DNA of 64,000 bases from Zygnema cylindricum (taxonomy: Eukaryota; Streptophyta; Zygnematophyceae; Zygnematales; Zygnemataceae), in assembly GCA_037447655.1 (NCBI GenBank), contig JBBHKE010000227.1, positions 161,962 through 225,961 of the forward strand, given 5' to 3'. The translations under genes were made by a program, and so were the position numbers. The notes beneath the pieces are model-generated. The model had not been told where the DNA came from. It worked only from the letters and a program-made list of their open reading frames with translations, and did not search any database. Below are positions 60,580-64,000 of the stretch, piece after piece (position 1 is the stretch's first letter; every line of letters starts with the position of its first letter).

Positions 60580-61192
60580 TTTTTCTTTCAAGTCTTTTCG
60601 TTCTTTTTCCAAAACTTTGATTGCTTCTGCACCTTTCTCAACCTGCACAAAAAAAAATATGAACCAAAAACAAACAAAATAATATAAAGAAACAAAAATC
60701 AAAGTTTGAAAAAAAAACGAAAGAGAACACGACAAAAAAAATCACTCAACCTGCACAAAGATAATATAATCTGGAAAAAACAAAAAGAAAGTAAGGAAAC
60801 AAAAAAATAAAAGCCTAAAAAAAATAAAAGACTGCGAAAAAAAAAAAAAAGACAAAAATTGAAACAAAACTCACCTTTTTTTGGAGGTCGTCTCGCTTTT
60901 TTTTTAAAAACCTCACTTTTTCTTTCAAGTCCACTCTCTCCGTTCTCAAAGTCACGATTGTTTTTTTAGCTTCCCAAACCTGCAAAAAGACAAAATTATG
61001 CACGAAACCCATTAATTTTTTAGTTTTTTTAGTTTTTTTAGTTAATTAGAAGGAGAAGGAGAGATAAAGGAAAAAAGAGAGGAGAGAGAGTGGGAGAGAG
61101 GGAGAGAGAGCAAAAAGGTGTACCTTTTTTTAAAGCTGTCCACTAAGCTCCTTTTCAACCTTCTTCTCATTTTGAAGGGCTTTAACCTGTAT

Positions 61193-61223
<31 letters not shown>

Positions 61224-62264
61224 AAAAAAAAGTCAAACATTTTTAAAATTTAAGATCAAATCATAAAAGACTAACACTAGGAAGCAACGACGGCATCGAA
61301 CAACATTGCGAGGGAGAGGGAGAGGGAGAAGAAGAGGGACAGGGAGAATGAGAGGGAGAGGGAGAAAAAAAGAGGGAGTGACAGAGATGTAGAGGGTGAA
61401 ATAGTGTACCTTTTTTTGACGCTGTCCACTAAGCTCTTTTTCAACCCTGTTCTCATTTGGAAAGGCTTTAACCTGCAAACACACACACACATATACACAC
61501 AAAAAAAGTCAAACATTTTCAAAATTTAAGATCAAATCATAAAAGACTAACACCAACAAGTAACGGCAGCATCGAACAACATTACGAGAGAGAGGGAGAG
61601 GGAGAGGGAGAGGGAGAGGGAGAGGGAGAAGGAATGGGAGAGGGAGAGGGAGAAGGAGAGGGAGAAAGAGAGGGAAAGGGAAAGAGGGAGGGAATAAACA
61701 GTGTACTTGTTCTTGAAGCTGTTTGCAGAGTTTTTTTCCTCTTCAAGGGCGCCAGCCCGCACACACACAAGAAAAAAAAAAAGCAATTTGTCAAAAATAT
61801 TCATAATTTAATCATAAACAAAAAAAAACAATAGCAACAACTGCAGTAGCAACAGCACGACTAGCAGCCAGCGGCAACACAAACCTTTTTTAAGAGGTAA
61901 GTGATATGAAGAGAATTCTTTTGCTGGAGATTTGTACACAAAAAAACATCCGGAAATAATCCTTTGTAATAATCCATTATTTATTAATATTAATTTTCAT
62001 TTGAAATAATCCGGACTTCCGCAAGGACTTTAGCTGACTATCCCGCATGGTTCGCTATAGGCTGCCGAAGAAATGGAAGGTAAAAAATGAAGAGGAAACA
62101 AAGAAAGGGAGGAAGCAAGGAGGAAGAGAGATGGTGAGAAAAAAGGAGAGAAAGAGGAGAGAGAGAGACTGACGCGAGAGAGGAAAAGAAAAATAAGGGA
62201 AAAAGATGAAGAAAAGAAAAATATAATTTTCCTTAACTACTCCTACCTGCAGTGAAGAAAACAT
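60580..62264 (-). pseudogene. Multi-exon coiled-coil gene with small phase-0 exons
   Basis: Minus-strand candidate exons flanked by CAG and GT: 61410-61472 (VKAFPNENRVEKELSGQRQKK), 61124-61186 (a copy of the former with TAA at codon 19), 60875-60979 (VWEAKKTIVTLRTERVDLKE and on, 35 codons) and 60580-60642 (VEKGAEAIKVLEKERKDLKE and on, 21 codons). All start in phase 0 with Val and are rich in Lys/Glu/Leu heptads. A degenerate third copy of the first type is near 61707-61758. A possible first exon, ATG TTT TCT TCA CTG CAG, lies at 62264-62247. With the exon at 59318-58764 this forms a plausible coiled-coil protein, but two stops break the model, so I call it a pseudogene or an assembly-damaged gene. 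No known family is recognised. Confidence 0.5.
61121..61810 (-). repeat. Tandem exon-intron duplications of about 285 bp
   Basis: Each unit contains the 63-nt exon, a (CA)n run at its acceptor, the block gtcaaacattttnaaaatttaagatcaaatc..., a gcatcgaacaacatt segment and a (GGGAGA)n purine tract. Units begin near 61121, 61407 and 61700; the third is the most diverged. Confidence 0.8.
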
Positions 62265-63215
62265 TTTTTTCCCCTCCCGAATAAAAAACATAGACAATTT
62301 TCTTCTTCCCGAAAAAAAAAGTGATTGCTGATGTAAGATGTAAAGTGAAAGTTCTCTTTTTTTAGCTTTTTCGATTAAGAACAAAAAACGTTTTGTTTCA
62401 AACCCGACCGTTAATACTAAGTCCAAGTGATTAACGAATTAAAGCGTATCGTATCGGTTGTTGATAACGGTATACCGTTAAAGTTTTGACGCTTTAGTTA
62501 ATGACGCAAATCCGTACAAATAAAAGTCAAAACTGCCGTTGGTAACAAAATAAAATCGCACGATATTTTAAATGCGCATTTATAAGAATTTCGTAATACA
62601 TTTAATATGACGTAATTTACGGCGCAATCATCGGATTCAAACTCGCTGTCAATTTTTGACATTTAACGACGACATTTTTGTAATTTAGTAATTTCACAAT
62701 AGTAGTTGAAGTCGCTAATAAGTGTTTTACACGTGTTAAAGGCGTAATAAGTTTTAGAACCAATACGTTGCCACTGGGTGAGAAAGAATGTAATCATGCA
62801 AAGCACTATTGATTCGTCAGCAATCCTATCTTCGCGCAATCCAGGGAAACCAATCATCTCAAACCTTCGGTCTCGTGCTGAGCCTCAGCTTTGGAACGAA
62901 AACTTTTTTTTTTAGGAAATGAAGGGCGTGAAAAAAAAAAGCAAAAAAAAAGAAAAATCAGCTACCGTTGTAAAAGTACAAAAAACTCGAAAAAAGACAT
63001 ACAAAACGTCCTGACGCGAGATGTAAAACTGACTTAAAAGAAAATACATGACTGTTATGTTAGTCTCGTAAGTCGAAACAAGTGTTTTTTTATGGCGGTT
63101 GTAAAATAACCGAATGAAATTGAAAATTTCCAAAATTAAATTGTCTCATTTCACAACTTTTTAAAGCGCTTTACTCGTGCATATTGCTTAATGACATGAA
63201 GCATTCAAATAATAT
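62265..63215. other. Non-coding AT-rich sequence
   Basis: No gene recognised on either strand. Purine-rich patches near 62090-62220 give spurious frames. Confidence 0.4.
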
Positions 63216-63221
63216 CGCTAA

Positions 63222-63283
63222 AAGCGTAAAGCGTAAAACGTAAAGCGTAATGCGTAAATCGTAAAGCGTAAAGCGTAAAGATA
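63222..63283 (+). repeat. (GCGTAAA)n 7-bp repeat
   Basis: Eight or nine consecutive 7-bp units (gcgtaaa with variants acgtaaa, gcgtaat, tcgtaaa). On the other strand the unit is TTTACGC. Confidence 0.9.
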
Positions 63284-63788
63284 TAGATTATTGAAAATTT
63301 GTTGTAACAATTACGATTTGCAATAAATTAACACAGATACACCGATATAGCTTGCAATTTTCATTAAAATTAAAAAACTTGTATACGGTACACTATATTG
63401 CTATATGGGGCCCCCGGAATTGTATGTGTTGGGCGAGAGTATGTGTTGCTTATGCTTAGACAAACGCTACATATCCGTACAGGTGAGGGCTACAGTACAG
63501 GACAGTACTGTACTGTACTCCCCCTCGACTTCGTTTTCTGAATTTTGTATCTTTTCAAAGGTTGCTTGCCACTTAAGGGTGAAGTTCCATTACACGAAAA
63601 GTGGGATTCGTTACTGGACGCCGTACGTTTTCGTACAGCGCAGTACAGAGCCGTACCATATTTTTTTTTTTGTTGGACGAAACATCGTTACTGGAAAGCT
63701 GTCGAGATTCTCCAATGATGTGGGCGTAATTCCCGACCGTTGGATGTTTCACTTTTTGAGATCCGCGAAGCAATCGAGCACATCATCC

Positions 63789-63830
63789 AGTGGGCCCCAA
63801 CTCTCCTTACGAGGAGAGTTGGGGCCCACT
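63789..63830. other. Perfect 19-bp inverted repeat (hairpin)
   Basis: agtgggccccaactctcct (63789-63807), loop tacg, then its exact complement (63812-63830). The outer atcat/atgat pair extends the stem beyond a 2-nt mismatch. There is no U-tract, so it is not a classical terminator. Each arm contains GTGGGCCC, the class I TCP-factor consensus. Confidence 0.9.
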
Positions 63831-64000
63831 AGATGATTGCCATTCATTACCATTGGTACACGTGAAAAGGAAAAAAATCTACGTTGTACAAGCGATCACA
63901 GGCGTGCACGTCGTACATGCCATGTGCCTCGTGCCACGTTGAATGCAGGTCAGGTGAAAATATCCTCGCACGCTCCATCTGACATCCACCAACATTCAAA

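Overview
This is a eukaryotic nuclear window, most likely from the plant lineage (streptophyte). All three recognisable host genes are split by GT-AG introns and resemble plant-type proteins: a DnaJ10-like (DnaJ-X class) J-protein, a mitochondrial NAD malate dehydrogenase, and a mitochondrial-type Obg GTPase (ObgM class). The transposons are of plant type (Ty1/copia, Ty3/gypsy, MITEs), and telo-box and TTAGGG-like motifs lie upstream of genes. I cannot name the species; an early-diverging streptophyte such as a charophyte alga is possible. A 10-N assembly gap lies at 31478-31487.

Layout. 1-23.7 kb is a transposon nest. Three LTRs (1327-2290, 6676-7634, 12962-13927) separate two internal regions of one copia family and are followed by a stub of a third, so they form a tandem LTR-int-LTR-int-LTR array. 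The second internal region is a chimera around an antisense LTR fragment. A decayed minus-strand Ty3/gypsy element (15.2-19.8 kb) carries a clear primer-binding site. A further copia copy (21.1-22.66 kb) has lost its reverse transcriptase through two deletions and abuts a complete antisense LTR. 23.7-26.2 kb is non-coding and holds two MITEs.

26.4-31.3 kb holds the 5' half of the DnaJ gene, with introns inflated by CT-rich and degenerate tandem repeats. It runs into the gap and a broken non-LTR retrotransposon (31.5-33.5 kb). A second, highly decayed copia family (33.7-38.2 kb) is split by a 9-bp minisatellite. It is followed by a minus-strand copia RNase H fragment, a 22-bp minisatellite and a nearly perfect 272-bp tandem duplication.

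42.4-47.4 kb is an apparently intact seven-exon malate dehydrogenase gene on the minus strand, with a three-unit heat-shock-element match upstream. 50.4-56.8 kb is the ObgM-class GTPase on the plus strand, six exons including a 32-nt exon, with MITEs in four of its five introns. 57.1-62.3 kb contains simple repeats, an inverted duplication of a coiled-coil exon, and a minus-strand coiled-coil gene whose small phase-0 exons have been tandemly copied and partly broken. The last kilobase holds a 7-bp satellite-like array and a perfect 19-bp hairpin.

The genes do not form an operon. The MDH and Obg genes both appear to act in mitochondria (TCA cycle; mitoribosome biogenesis). They are divergently transcribed, about 3 kb apart, and share a non-coding stretch with telomere-like motifs. 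All exon models come from reading splice sites and family resemblance by eye. No alignment or transcript evidence was available.
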